Assembly: GCF_048771995.1 (NCBI RefSeq)
Contig: NC_133030.1
Span: 42,098,001-42,162,000 of the forward strand
DNA: 64,000 nt
Direction of reading: 5' to 3'
Source: Taeniopygia guttata
Taxonomy: Eukaryota > Chordata > Aves > Passeriformes > Estrildidae
Each line of letters begins with the position of its first letter. The first letter of the stretch is position 1. The notes below the pieces were generated by a model, which had not been told where the DNA came from, made no database searches, and was given only the letters and a program-made list of their open reading frames with translations. This document shows, in pieces, positions 29,689 through 64,000 of this stretch. Position numbers and translations under genes: made by a program.

Positions 29689-29822
29689 CCTCATGAATAA
29701 TGAATACACCTCGGACCGCCTCATGAATAATGAATGTACCTCGGACCGCCTCATGAATAATGAATGCACCTCGGACCGCCTCATGAATAATGAATGTACC
29801 TCAGACCGCCTCATGAATAATG
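29689..29822. repeat. 30-bp minisatellite, about 4.5 units
   Basis: Four contiguous 30-bp units (29689-29718, 29719-29748, 29749-29778, 29779-29808) are followed by a partial unit. Each begins CCTCATGAATAATGAAT and ends CCTCGGACCG. Units differ at only one to three positions. The AT-rich half (ATGAATAATGAAT) contrasts with the surrounding CpG island and resembles homeodomain/POU-type sites, though no factor can be assigned. In one minus-strand frame it encodes a ten-residue repeat, but no gene model uses it. Confidence 0.95.
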
Positions 29823-30010
29823 CAGCTCGGTCCCGAATAACGCGTCGGGGCCACCCACGGGCGCCGCGCTCGTGCCGCGGTGGAACGGCCGCGCGGCCGG
29901 GAGCGATCCGGGGGCGCGCGCGGCCGGAGCGGCGCCGGTGTCCCGGCAACAGCCGGCGGCAGCGCGAGGACGCAGCCTGGCGGCGGCCGCAGCTCCGCGC
30001 CGGGGCCCGG

Positions 30011-30034
30011 CGGCAGCGGCAGCGGCAGCGGCAG
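30011..30034. repeat. Short GGCAGC hexanucleotide run
   Basis: About four imperfect copies of a GGCAGC/CGGCAG hexamer lie in the probable 5' UTR exon of ZC2HC1C. Such tracts are common in GC-rich first exons and may vary in length between individuals. Confidence 0.7.
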
Positions 30035-30620
30035 GACGGGTCGGGTGTCTCGGAACATTAGCGCAGCGTGCGGCGGACGCAGCTTGCCGAGGAGGAAGGG
30101 CGGCGGAGCGCCGCTTGCAGCCCCGCAGGTAACCCCGCTCGCCCCGCGGCGTGAGCGCCCCACACAGCTCCGGGCATGCGGCGGAACGAGCCACAGGAAG
30201 ATTGTGCCGAGCTTGGTCGCACTCCTGCATGTGTGACAGAGCGGTGAATCACATTGCCAGAACTGAAGGGACACGTTATGGGAAACCGTGTGGGGACTAT
30301 AACAATTCCTCTGTCATTGCAGTATATTTCTGCTGCTACCATGCTAAGGCAGGGCTCAGACAGAAAGAGAAATAAAAGTGTGTCTTATTACTGGCTGCAT
30401 AAACGGTTGGGACTAGATGAGGCAGCATAGAAACTCCCTAGATGGAAGGAATGTAAAGATTTATAGAAAGCAGAAAAATTACAAAACATTTACTAATATT
30501 TATTATAACTTCTGTATGCAGTGTCCATGCATAAACTGTTAGGAGAAGATTTGTCCAGTTTTGGATAAAATTGTTTGTAATGGCTTTGCTTCTAACCTCA
30601 GGCTCTTTCTCAGGCACTGA

Positions 30621-32777
30621 ATGGATTTTTTTCCACCGGCGGTTCCTGTGGTGGCAGCTACTGAGTTTTCTCCTGGTTCCCAGCTGAAATACCAGAAGGA
30701 CAACTTTCAGCATGGATTCATACTTGACAAAGAGGAAAGTTTAAAAGATCTCTATGCAGAAAAGAACCAAAGATATTCCTATTCTAAATCTGCAGAAAGC
30801 ACTCAGGACAGGCCCAGGCACTTCTGGTCAAGTGGACTAGAGAGCAAGCATGTCATCAGCCAGGCCTGTACTCTATCAGCTAAATCATTAGGCAGACAAA
30901 AAGAAGGAGTGGACCGTGCATATCCCCTGCAACCAATTTCTCACCACAAGAGTGCAAGAGCCTCACTGCTCAACACTAGAAGTTCCACACGTGTGCAGGA
31001 ATCTCCAAATAGTAGATCAAGCTCAATAAGCAAAGAGATGGTTCCAGCAGGGAGATCTCAGTTAGCTGCAGAGCTCTGCCCTTGGACAGGAGAGCCTGAA
31101 CCATCAGCTCCCCATCTATACAGGAGAGAGCTGGCCTACATCCTAAAGCTAGAGGCAGACAGAAGGAAGCTAGAAGAGGCAATTCAAAAGAAAAAGGCTC
31201 TTCTTGGAGAGAAACTAAAGAGGACAGTGGAGACACTTAGGAGGATTCAAAGAGAGAAGGAGCTTATCAAGGTAGAGGAGAGAAAAGAAAGTGAAGTGGA
31301 GAGGACCCATGGGCAAAAGGCCACAAGGCACCCTGAAGAGAAAATTTTCAGAGTTGCAGACACACCAGGTGTTGGGATCTTCAGTGGGGCACAGTCTGCA
31401 GAAGACACTATCCCCAAGTCTGGCGCCACTCTCCAACCCCAAGAGCTGGCTGTGGGGGTACTCAAGGAGTGGCTGGTGGCTGCAAAATACAACAAAACAA
31501 ACAACATTGAAATACAAGACAACATACCCTTGGAGCATTTAGCTTCTTGTTCAAAACTGGTCCCAAAACAGAGCCTTTCTCTCCCTGCCCTCTCAGACCG
31601 AGATTCTGATGACCACCCATCTGCAGAGATGCTACACAGGCAGGCCACCAGTGCTGTGGAGCAAGAGGGGTTTGGACAGTGCAGCTTCTGCAAACGTAAG
31701 TTTCTCTGCACAAGGCTTGAGAAACACATGAGTATCTGTGGCAAGAACCAAGACTCCAAGAGGAAAGTGTTTGACTCTAGCAAGGCCAGAGCTAGGGGAA
31801 CAGAACTGGAAAAGTATCAGCAGCAGAAGAGCTCAAGGAGTCCTCAGGTAATGTGCAGTCCCTTTGCCTCCCTGGATCCACATCTACTGTTCACATTCCT
31901 TCCACCTTCAACCTCTGAGATGCAAGCACCTTCCCATGTACATGGGGGCTAAGGGATACAATACAGATATTGCCTCTGAAAGGTTCTTGCCAAATGGATA
32001 TACAGATTTAAAATCTCATAGATAGAGGCAGGAGTACTGATTCGGCTTTATAATGTGTCAAGGGTGTACCACTGGAGAAAGCTCACTTCCTTGCTGTAGT
32101 TAGGATGCAGACTGGTTCTGCTTCAGTAAAGCTCTGTGACATCAGGGGCTTCAGGGAGCTGACTGAAAATCCAAATAGCACAGTCTGTTAAAATGAAGGC
32201 AGTGGAAACACGCAGCTCTGTTCCTGCAAAGCAGATGTAGCAACTCTCTTTAATTCCTTGGCGCTACTGCTTGCTTTTCTGGTTATCTGCAAGCTCTTTC
32301 TAAATACTAATGTTTCCATCAGTATTTCCTTTACATCCTCCTTTGTGCTGGTCTTTCTGATTCCCTTTGTGGAACTCAGCTTCTCAGGCTGGGTTTTACA
32401 TTAACAGGGAATGCACAGGGACAGGTGACATGGGTTGGGCTCTGAGTGTAAGTTTGAGAATGGAGGCTGATGGTGGTCCCAGTTGCCCTGACTGACTTTC
32501 CCTTCCGCAGAGTAAATCACCACCCAGAAAGAACAACTGGAAACAGAAGCACGAGGCTCTCATCCACATCATGTCACAGGCCCGGCAGGTGGAGCAAATC
32601 CTCGCTAAGGGGAGGGAGGTGTCTGACCTGCCCCCATTGCCTCCCATCGAAAATGAAGACTATGTTGCCTGCACCTATTGTGGACGCAAGTTTGCTCCCC
32701 GAGTAGCTGAGAGGCATATTCCCAAATGCAAAAACATAAGGAATAGGCCCCCACCTCCACCACAGAGGAGGCGCTGA
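30621..32777 (+). CDS. ZC2HC1C: Zinc finger C2HC domain-containing protein 1C (2 coding exons)
   Basis: Exons 30621-31847 (409 codons) and 32511-32777 (88 codons plus stop) join in phase 0 across a GT-AG intron, giving 497 aa. The protein has a low-complexity N-terminus and a Lys/Glu-rich predicted coiled coil at about residues 175-220 (LEADRRKLEEAIQKKKALL). Two C2HC fingers follow: C354-x2-C357-x11-H369-x3-C373 and C463-x2-C466-x11-H478-x3-C482. The second lies near a Pro/Arg-rich C-terminus. This arrangement and the position between ACYP1 and NEK9 identify ZC2HC1C (FAM164C). Its molecular function is not established; I assign none. A TTTCTCAG acceptor seven bases before the ATG indicates an upstream non-coding exon. 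The gene converges on NEK9. Confidence 0.93.
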
Positions 32778-33467
32778 TGAGAAAGAGCCCAGCTGTATCT
32801 GCTGCTGTGATTCCCTGCCTGGTTTTTACCAGATTTCCAGGTTTTGGAAACACAGTTTCCATTTGCATTTTCTGTAGTCTCAACACTGGCTGCAAACTTC
32901 TATGTACAGCAAGTGAACAGCTCAGGATGAATATGCTGAAAAAAGAACTTGTATCCTTTGACCTACACCCTAGGTTACCCCACAAAAGATGCCCCTTTCC
33001 TCAGCACATGAAGTTCAGGATCAGAAATTCCAGGGGTTAGAAAAGCTAGCAATAGGAGGCATTTACTGTTTGAATCCTTATGTCAATTCATGTGCATAGA
33101 ACAAGGCAATTCTGAATCAGCCAGGCCCTTGAGGCAACAGAACAACCATCACAATCAGATTTAATATTTTTAAAAATTGAGTTTTCCTGCAGGCCAAGTT
33201 GCTAGGAACCTCTAAAAGCAAAGCTTTCACCCTTTCTTAAGTCATCTGCTTATTTCATCTTGGCTGCTGCAATGGGAGGGCATTATGACAAAAACATATC
33301 CCTTCTTTTGTTTTCTTCTCAAGATGTTATTTTTCTAGATTCTGATTATTAAATATATTGAACTAGTTCTCTTGTGTAAAAGTAATTTTAAATGGTCACA
33401 GAGTGGACTGTGTTCTCACTGTAAGAAAGACTACTTTGTATGAGAAAGTTGCAACAAGCAAACAAGG

Positions 33468-33473
33468 AATAAA
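33468..33473 (+). terminator. ZC2HC1C: ZC2HC1C poly(A) signal (candidate)
   Basis: AATAAA lies about 690 bases after the stop codon. An ATTAAA near 33346 is an alternative. The choice between them cannot be made from sequence alone. Confidence 0.5.
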
Positions 33474-33474
33474 A

Positions 33475-34990
33475 AAGCTCCAGAAGCTCCTTTTGCAAGT
33501 CCTCCAGTAGCAATAGGAGCAGCTCATGGCAACCTAGGGAAAGATCTAAAACAACTAGATTAAGCTGGAATAGTCAGAAGCTGAATACGAATAAATACTC
33601 CAGCCTTCAATTAATGAACGTGACTCCTGAAAGAGGTTGGAGACCTTCTGTCCTATAGATATGTGAGCAGAAATCTCAGTCCCTTGGCACACCCTGGAAA
33701 AGCATTAAGGTCCCAGAAAGGATCATTGCTGCACTGTGCCAGCCAACAATGTGTGTAAAAGCAGACTCTAAAGAAGAGAAAATAATTTACTGTATCCAAA
33801 CTGATCAGAGAAACAAGACCAATGCTTTAGCTTCAGGGTTTTAAAAAACAGGATAGCAAGAGTTAGGAAAGGGGTAAATTGAAACCTTGAACCAGCCTCC
33901 TTGAATTCATGAAAGGTACAAATGATTTGAACACACTAGTTAAAAAACTCAGGACCACTGCCTGTCTTCTAATATTAACTGTGTTTTCCTTGCACTATGT
34001 TTTATTTATTTATCCACTATATTTAGTGGACCCTAAAGGTCAGCAGTGTAAGTGGTGACACGTGGATGCACACTAAAAAGCATTTGATGCTGTAAAATAA
34101 ACCCCATGCACTGGGGACTTCTCGTAACTGACAGGCAAATGGCTGAGATTGAAAAGATTGAAACTGTAGCTTAAGTAAAAGTTACTAAAATTAAATCACC
34201 AGGCTTCATTATTACCTGTTTTGGAGCTAAGGTAGGCAGTTCACCCCTCCTTGCTATTGTTTCAGGATCCAGAAAGTCTCTGATAACTGGTTTAAAACTT
34301 AGTAACATGTTAGTATCAGGGTCGGCAAAGAGATTTAGGGTGCTGCCTTGCTATCATGGTTAATTACCCTGATGTTACTCAAGCTGTGTTACTATACACA
34401 GCTCAGCTTCCACTTTTGCTCCTGCAGTACAATCCCCCTCTCAGAGACATGCTGCATTTTCAGCATCCAAATCTCTAGTGGATTTTAAATCTTTAACTCT
34501 GTTCTGCCTGTCAAGATATTTCACAATTTAATACAATTTCTGATAAAATAAGTACAGTGTGCAGGAAAAGTTGGCTGAACAGGTGTCAGGAAGGTTCTCC
34601 ATTCTGTAGGCCTTAATGATCAGTGAAGCTCTTCTGAGAAAAATAGGTACTTCTTCCCTTTAAGGCTCTTTTCCCGTTACTCATTTCCCCACTTGGCATT
34701 CAAACTGTGGAAATAAACACACACACACAAGCTCCTGACGTCACTAGGAGGAGATGTAGCAGTATGAGAAAAGAATGGGTGTTTTGTTTGGTTGTTGTTG
34801 GTTTCTTTTAATGAAGGGACATAGAAACTGACTTTTTTTTTAACCAGAGCAAAGAATCTAAAAGCCCTTTCACCTTCTTTCTATAAGCAAAAGAAAATAA
34901 TCAAAACCAGAATGCAAATAAAACAGATTACTTTATGCATATTTCCCTTTCCTCTCTTGGAAAAAAAAAGACAAGAAAAGGAGTTCAAAC
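33475..34990. other. Intergenic interval between convergent ZC2HC1C and NEK9
   Basis: No coding sequence or repeat family is recognised. A short CA-rich stretch lies near 34715-34730. A full palindromic CRE-type octamer, TGACGTCA, sits at 34736-34743, but it is not next to a promoter and may be chance. Confidence 0.5.
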
Positions 34991-35011
34991 ACAGGAGTAT
35001 GAGTTTAAACA

Positions 35012-35017
35012 TTTATT
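35012..35017 (-). terminator. NEK9: NEK9 poly(A) signal (candidate)
   Basis: TTTATT on the plus strand is AATAAA on the minus strand, about 2.36 kb after the NEK9 stop codon. A long 3' UTR is also known for mammalian NEK9, so this distal site is plausible. The 35000-37379 stretch would then be 3' UTR. It is GC-moderate, with no repeat family or coding frame that I recognise. Confidence 0.5.
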
Positions 35018-37379
35018 TAAACAGAAATTCCAAACCACTCCACCCTTTAACCTTTCAAAGAAAGACGACAAACTAGTTTTCAGCCAGAGTGTCAGAGCAG
35101 GCATAAGTTGTGTTCCACTACAACAACTCAGTAGCAATACTAGCAGGAGACCAACACATATGGAGCTAGCACTGCAAGAAGGGGAGAAGTAAAAAGGGTT
35201 TGAAACTGCTCAAAGGCACTTCTGCCTGCCTGCCTTTCTGTTTTCAGCCCAAGACAAAGGTGCTACCTTTAAACTGCTTTTTTTGTTGCATAGCTGGCTG
35301 GTGTGAAATCTGTGGTCTGTAACAGGCACAACCTGGATAGCGTGAATCCTCTAAGGCACATATGAGATTGTGGGGCACAGGGCATCCTCTGTCAGGAGCC
35401 CTAATCCTCCACTAGATCCAAGGGGAATCCAGTCTGTGCACCTAGCTTCCCAACTGCAGAGCATTGAGAAATGAGGATAGCAGTGCACTGCAGGAGAGCG
35501 ACTCTCATCAGCTTGGTGCTTGCTTATTGGACACGGCTCAGGCTCAACTTTTCAGTCCTCAAAGGCACTGTTGCATGTGACCAACGACCCTCAAGCTGGG
35601 ACCCTGACCTGAGAACTGGCTCCAATGCACGTGGGGGAAAGGAGAGCATAGTCACAAGGGCAAACAAGCCTGGCTGTACCAGGGCACCTGATTCTCACCA
35701 CCTCCCAGGAGGCCTCTCCTCCTGCCCTGCTTCTGGTAGCAATGGACAGGCACACTGGAACGATTTTTGCCCTGGACACTGCATTGGGAAGACAGCACTT
35801 GATTCAGCTCACGAATACTAGCAATAGGCACCAAAGAAGTATTTAAGGAGCATTATGTTACGAGCAAATGGTTTGGCATCCACCTCTAGAGACAAATGGG
35901 GAATGCTGGATTCCTCGGAATAGTCTCTCAAAAGAAGTCTGTCAGAGGTGGTATGATACTCACCTCCAGTAGACCTAAGGCAATTCTAGTAACATGCCAT
36001 TGATGGGGATCATTTAAGCCTGATGAAACCACAGCCCCGTTCTCACAGCAAAGGTGAGAGGAACTTAGGACTCCTTAGAGGCGCCAAGTAAGGCGGGGGA
36101 GGCTAGCTGCTCCCAGGGATCCTACCAATCCCATAGGCTTTACTTCAAAGTCAGTTTGCTAATAAATTTAAGGGGAATAATATTAACCTCATTCTCTAAC
36201 AGAAAATTAATAAATCTTGAACATCAGACCACGTCTCTTCCCATCTCAAATTTTCTTGGGAAAGCTTCTCACTTCTTGAAAGAAGACGAATTCCGGACTG
36301 AGATTTGATCATTCAAGGTCTTTAGGGAAGGCTACATCCTGAGACCACAGCAGTAGTGACCTATTCTGGGTAGGAAATGGCATTCCAGCTTCATCAGAAC
36401 ACAGAGTGGAAAAACCCGGATTTTTCCCACACCCACACAGTGTAGGCACAGGGACTGAGCAGAAGAGAAGCCAAACAGGGAGCAGCTACAGGCTTATGCC
36501 AAGAAACCAGGAACTCTGGCACCCAAACCAAGTTGAACAGCTAGAGCAAGAAATGCCTAACTTGGTCTGAGGCCCAATGCTTGGCATCTGGTTGGGAGAC
36601 AGGTGGTCTGAAACCAAGAACTACAGATCCAATCTCAGACAGTCCCCACTACTGCTACGGGAAACACCTGATTCACTCATCTTGGTGCATTGCCTGGAAG
36701 TTGGAAAGCCCTCAGCACCCAGAATAAAGCCTTCAAACTCTGTCTATACAGACCAGTGGATGCAGCCATATGGCCAGAACCTATGCCTCAAGGCCAGGGA
36801 CATGCCGTCTACTATGATCTCCCTAAGAGGAACATCTCCACTGCCTCCAGAACGATACATTCGCTGGTCCCTCTGCGCCTGAGCAGAGGGAAGCAGCCTC
36901 ACCAGCGGGGCCTTACCACATGGTAAGGAGAGGATCCTACTCCTTCACCCCTCTGAAGTGAAGGTGGCGAGTCTTAGGGTTCAGCCAGCTTCCGTACAGA
37001 ACGTTTCCTCCTCTTGTCTACAGATGCAGTGATGAATACTGGGGTCCCAAAGGCAGCTCCCAGGAAACAGTGAAACAATGAAAGGGCCACAAGCTGCTAC
37101 TGGAGCCATTGCCATAATGGGGCCATTCTGCCTCATGTGCAGAATTGACAGATAAGGTACAAAGAGGAGCTGCTGCTGCTTCAATCACTGAGCTGGCCTA
37201 CAGCTCAAGGGCCCTCCCCCTCTCAAACTCACTCCTAGTTCATATCAAACGTACATGGGTGCTGCTCTGGAGCCTCCGGCCTCGCTCCTTGTCTGCGAGT
37301 GACCTGACGCCAGAAAAGCCGCTCTCTGCATTCGGTTAGTGTGCTGTGAAGTTAGATGGATCCCAGTGGGCTCAGGAGA

Positions 37380-61562
<24,183 letters not shown>

Positions 61563-61740
61563 GGCGATGGCGGCCGCGCTCGGCCCGGCGCTCCCTCAGC
61601 GCGGCCCCGCGGGCTCCATGTCGGCTCCCCACGGCGACCCGGAACCGCTTCCCGCCGCCGCCGCCGCGACCTCCGCGCTCCCGCCCCGCCGGCCCGGCCC
61701 CCGCCCCGCCCCGCCCGCCGCCGGGCGCCAATTCGCTTCC

Positions 61741-64000
61741 CCAGAAGAGAAGCGTCCAGTGCTAGCTTCTTAGAAAGCTTTCAGGAATAAAAATCTGTCT
61801 GAAGTAACTGATTTATATTTAAAAAGTAATTACAGCTTCTTATTGTACACGTTAATGTTTGTTTTTGCTTAGCCGTGCTACACATAATATACATTATTGA
61901 AAAATAATTGACACGAGGGAGAACACACACATGGATAAACCACGACTGTACCCCAAGCACAAAGATCTGGTGGAGCAGTGAGAGCGCTTGCAGTGGATAC
62001 ACATTTCACACTGTTAATAAAGCATAGCCATCTCCCTCTCTGCGCCACTCACAGTTCATTGATTCTCTCTCTGAATAAGAAATAAACCTTCATAAATCTT
62101 AGAGCTGAAGCTGCAATGATTTCTCTGTCATGAAGAAGTATTTGCAACCCTAATCTTTAGCTTTGTGATTCATTTTCTTCACAAATGATGCACACTATCA
62201 TAATTTCAATGTTTTATTTTCAAGGTTTTGCAGTCGTAACTACAGGTGGGAAAGCCGAGTTGAATGATGGAGAATGTTCACTTCAAGATAGGCGATCCAA
62301 TGCTTACAGGAGACCTTAGGAGCTGAAGCACGACAAAGCCCAGTCAGCTCTTATTTCACTACCTTGGGAAGATGCTTGAAAAAATGAGCAGTGCTCCTTG
62401 CAAAGTGCTGAAGGCTAAAGAGTTGTTTGGCAATATACACACCTATTTGTAAGTTATACATCAACATCTATTTGTAGTGCACTGACACAATTTCCATACA
62501 AAGATGATGTCCTTAGGAGCAGCAAAGAGAGCATGTCAGTTTTAGGATAAAGAAGCTTGCAGTAATGGATGAAAAAGCTCAGATGTGTCTTGCTAAAGAT
62601 CATTTGCTCCCTCCCTTGGAAGGAGAGATGTTACCCTGATTCTTAAGTTTTTCTAAAGCCTTCTAAGTTTATATTCTATTAGAAAACTTTCCTACACAGT
62701 TTCTGTAAATAACATATTGTTTTGCATTCCTTCATGGGGGTACAGAAACTTAATATACTAGTGGTTTGTCCAATGTCTTTGGAGAGGTGGCCCATTCACT
62801 CTCCAATCCACTGTCACCTTTGGAAAAGTATAAAAATTAGAGTCAGAAAATAAACTTCCTCTTTTACCTTGCAAAATAGCAGGTAGCTCGCTTTGTGCTT
62901 CTCGTGTCCTATAGCGACAGAGAGTACTTGGGAAAATGTCACTGGCAAATAGTAATACTTTTTTTTAAATCTCCATGACAAAAATCTCATGAAAATGTGA
63001 TTAAGGAATTTAGAACAGTTGTAAAAAATCAGAAGACTAATTGAAAAAATCAATCTTCATTTTTCCTAATTGAAAAGTAGAGCCATCTTGACCATTATTA
63101 TCTACAGTACCTTACAAATTCTTCCACAAAATGCTTACAACTGTAGCTACAATCAGGTTTAGCCACCCCACAGCATTGCCTTTACTACCCTTTAAGAAGC
63201 AGGCAGTAGTTCTCACAGCAAGATGCCCCTAATGTACTGTGGTATCTAAGTTTATTGGAATACGACTGAAGAATGCATACCTGACTTTACACTGTATTTT
63301 TCACTCAAGTATTTAAAGAAATCAGACCATCAAGCCCCCATCAAGGGGCAATGTGTCATTTTCTCTCTTGCAAAATGAGTATTGAAGGATGTATTTGGGT
63401 AAGGGTAGGAAAACTGTAATTTAAACAAATCATAGCAAGCATCTGCCTTACTTCAAAGATCTCATTCATGGTTTTTAGAGTCAAGGCAGTATATTGGTTA
63501 TATTACTAAGGAAATAACAGCCCACATATCACAAGGAAAATCAGCCCATGCTGAGAAAGAAGTGACAAGGCATCTATGTGGTTATTATAGTTAAGAAGAC
63601 AACACCATGAAAATCCTCTTGCATATGTATAGCAAATACTTTATGTGTGAGGGAAGATTGTCCAATCAAAGTACACTGTGGGAAATAAAAGCCCAAGCAG
63701 CTCACCCAAGGGTATGGGTGAGAAAATGCTAAAGGGTAAAACTCTGCAGCAGGTCAGACCAGAGCTGCCATAGGACATAGCAGGAAAAGACAAGCACCTC
63801 ATCTCCTCTGCTTGCTTCATCTATCAGTAGCTGTAGGAAGAGTATCCACCAAATAACCAAGGAAAAACAAGTTCTTATCATTACAGTTCCAACAGAACAT
63901 CTTGGTGCAGTTTATGCAAAGACCACATAATGCAATCAATTCAAAAGCTCAGGGGAAAGCTACCTCAGGAATACTAGTTGTGAAAGGAATTTAAGTGACA
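61741..64000. other. Downstream region without a recognised gene
   Basis: AT-rich sequence with no exon I recognise. A minus-strand AATAAA (TTTATT at 62213-62218) could end a leftward transcript. In human the next gene is TMED10, also leftward, so part of this interval may be its 3' UTR. The conserved TMED10 C-terminus was looked for in this stretch and not found. Confidence 0.35.

Larger units (their letters stand above)
29330..30180. promoter_or_regulatory. Divergent CpG-rich promoter of ACYP1 and ZC2HC1C
   Basis: A strongly GC- and CpG-rich region spans ACYP1 exon 1 and the probable non-coding first exon of ZC2HC1C. The two start sites are roughly 450 bp apart and point away from each other. 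It is interrupted by an AT-richer block at 29689-29830 made of 30-bp repeats. A donor-like CAG/GTAACC at 30128/30129 and an acceptor at 30611-30613 fit a spliced ZC2HC1C 5' UTR. The long open frames here are by-products of GC richness. Confidence 0.7.

Noticed and set aside
29689-29822. Could the 30-bp repeats be a CRISPR array?
   Set aside because: The units are directly adjacent with no spacers, and the surrounding DNA is a vertebrate nuclear locus.
29383-29949. Minus-strand open frame encoding a ten-residue peptide repeat (MRRSEVHSLF-like)
   Set aside because: It is a translation of the 30-bp minisatellite, whose unit length is a multiple of three. It overlaps the ACYP1 promoter and resembles no protein.
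34736-34743. Perfect CRE octamer TGACGTCA
   Set aside because: It lies between two convergent gene ends, far from any promoter, and one octamer in 64 kb can occur by chance.

Overview
This window is vertebrate nuclear DNA, almost certainly from a bird. It holds five spliced protein genes whose order and orientation match the human chromosome 14q24 block EIF2B2 - MLH3 - ACYP1 - ZC2HC1C - NEK9. The interspersed repeats are CR1 LINE 3' ends of the avian type plus one solo retroviral LTR. There are no Alu, L1 or B1 elements. The CR1 3' ends look neoavian, possibly passerine, but the species cannot be fixed from sequence alone.

Layout. 1-1530: no recognised gene. 1530-2150: CpG-rich promoter of EIF2B2. 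1726-7341 (+): EIF2B2, 8 coding exons, 350 aa. It converges on MLH3 (-), whose 12 coding exons (numbered 2-13) run from 27366 down to 8438 and encode 1429 aa. 28000-28370: MLH3 promoter CpG region with NRF1-like and ZNF143-like sites; the ACYP1 poly(A) signal lies only about 130 bp from it. 28885-29538 (-): ACYP1, 2 coding exons, 99 aa. 29330-30180: a CpG-rich divergent promoter shared by ACYP1 and ZC2HC1C, carrying a 30-bp minisatellite. 30621-32777 (+): ZC2HC1C, 2 coding exons, 497 aa. 33475-34990: intergenic. 35000-61562 (-): NEK9, 22 coding exons, 964 aa, with a roughly 2.4-kb 3' UTR. 61740-64000: no recognised gene.

Functions. EIF2B2 is the beta subunit of the guanine-nucleotide exchange factor for the translation factor eIF2. 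MLH3 pairs with MLH1 to form the MutL-gamma endonuclease used in meiotic crossing-over and mismatch repair. ACYP1 is a small acylphosphatase. ZC2HC1C is a poorly studied protein with two C2HC zinc fingers. NEK9 is a mitotic kinase with an RCC1-type regulatory domain. These are unrelated housekeeping genes kept together by conserved synteny; nothing suggests that they work in one pathway. Every exon-intron junction was traced by hand: all use GT-AG, all phases close, and protein lengths are close to human.

The most unusual observation is in NEK9 intron 11. The intron begins, directly at the exon 11 donor and in the same frame, with a diverged copy of exon 12. Other points of interest are the 30-bp minisatellite in the divergent promoter, a shortened MLH3 C-terminus ending at an A10 run, a symmetric 72-nt MLH3 exon that carries the endonuclease motif, a 24-nt MLH3 microexon, and two perfect intronic hairpins.
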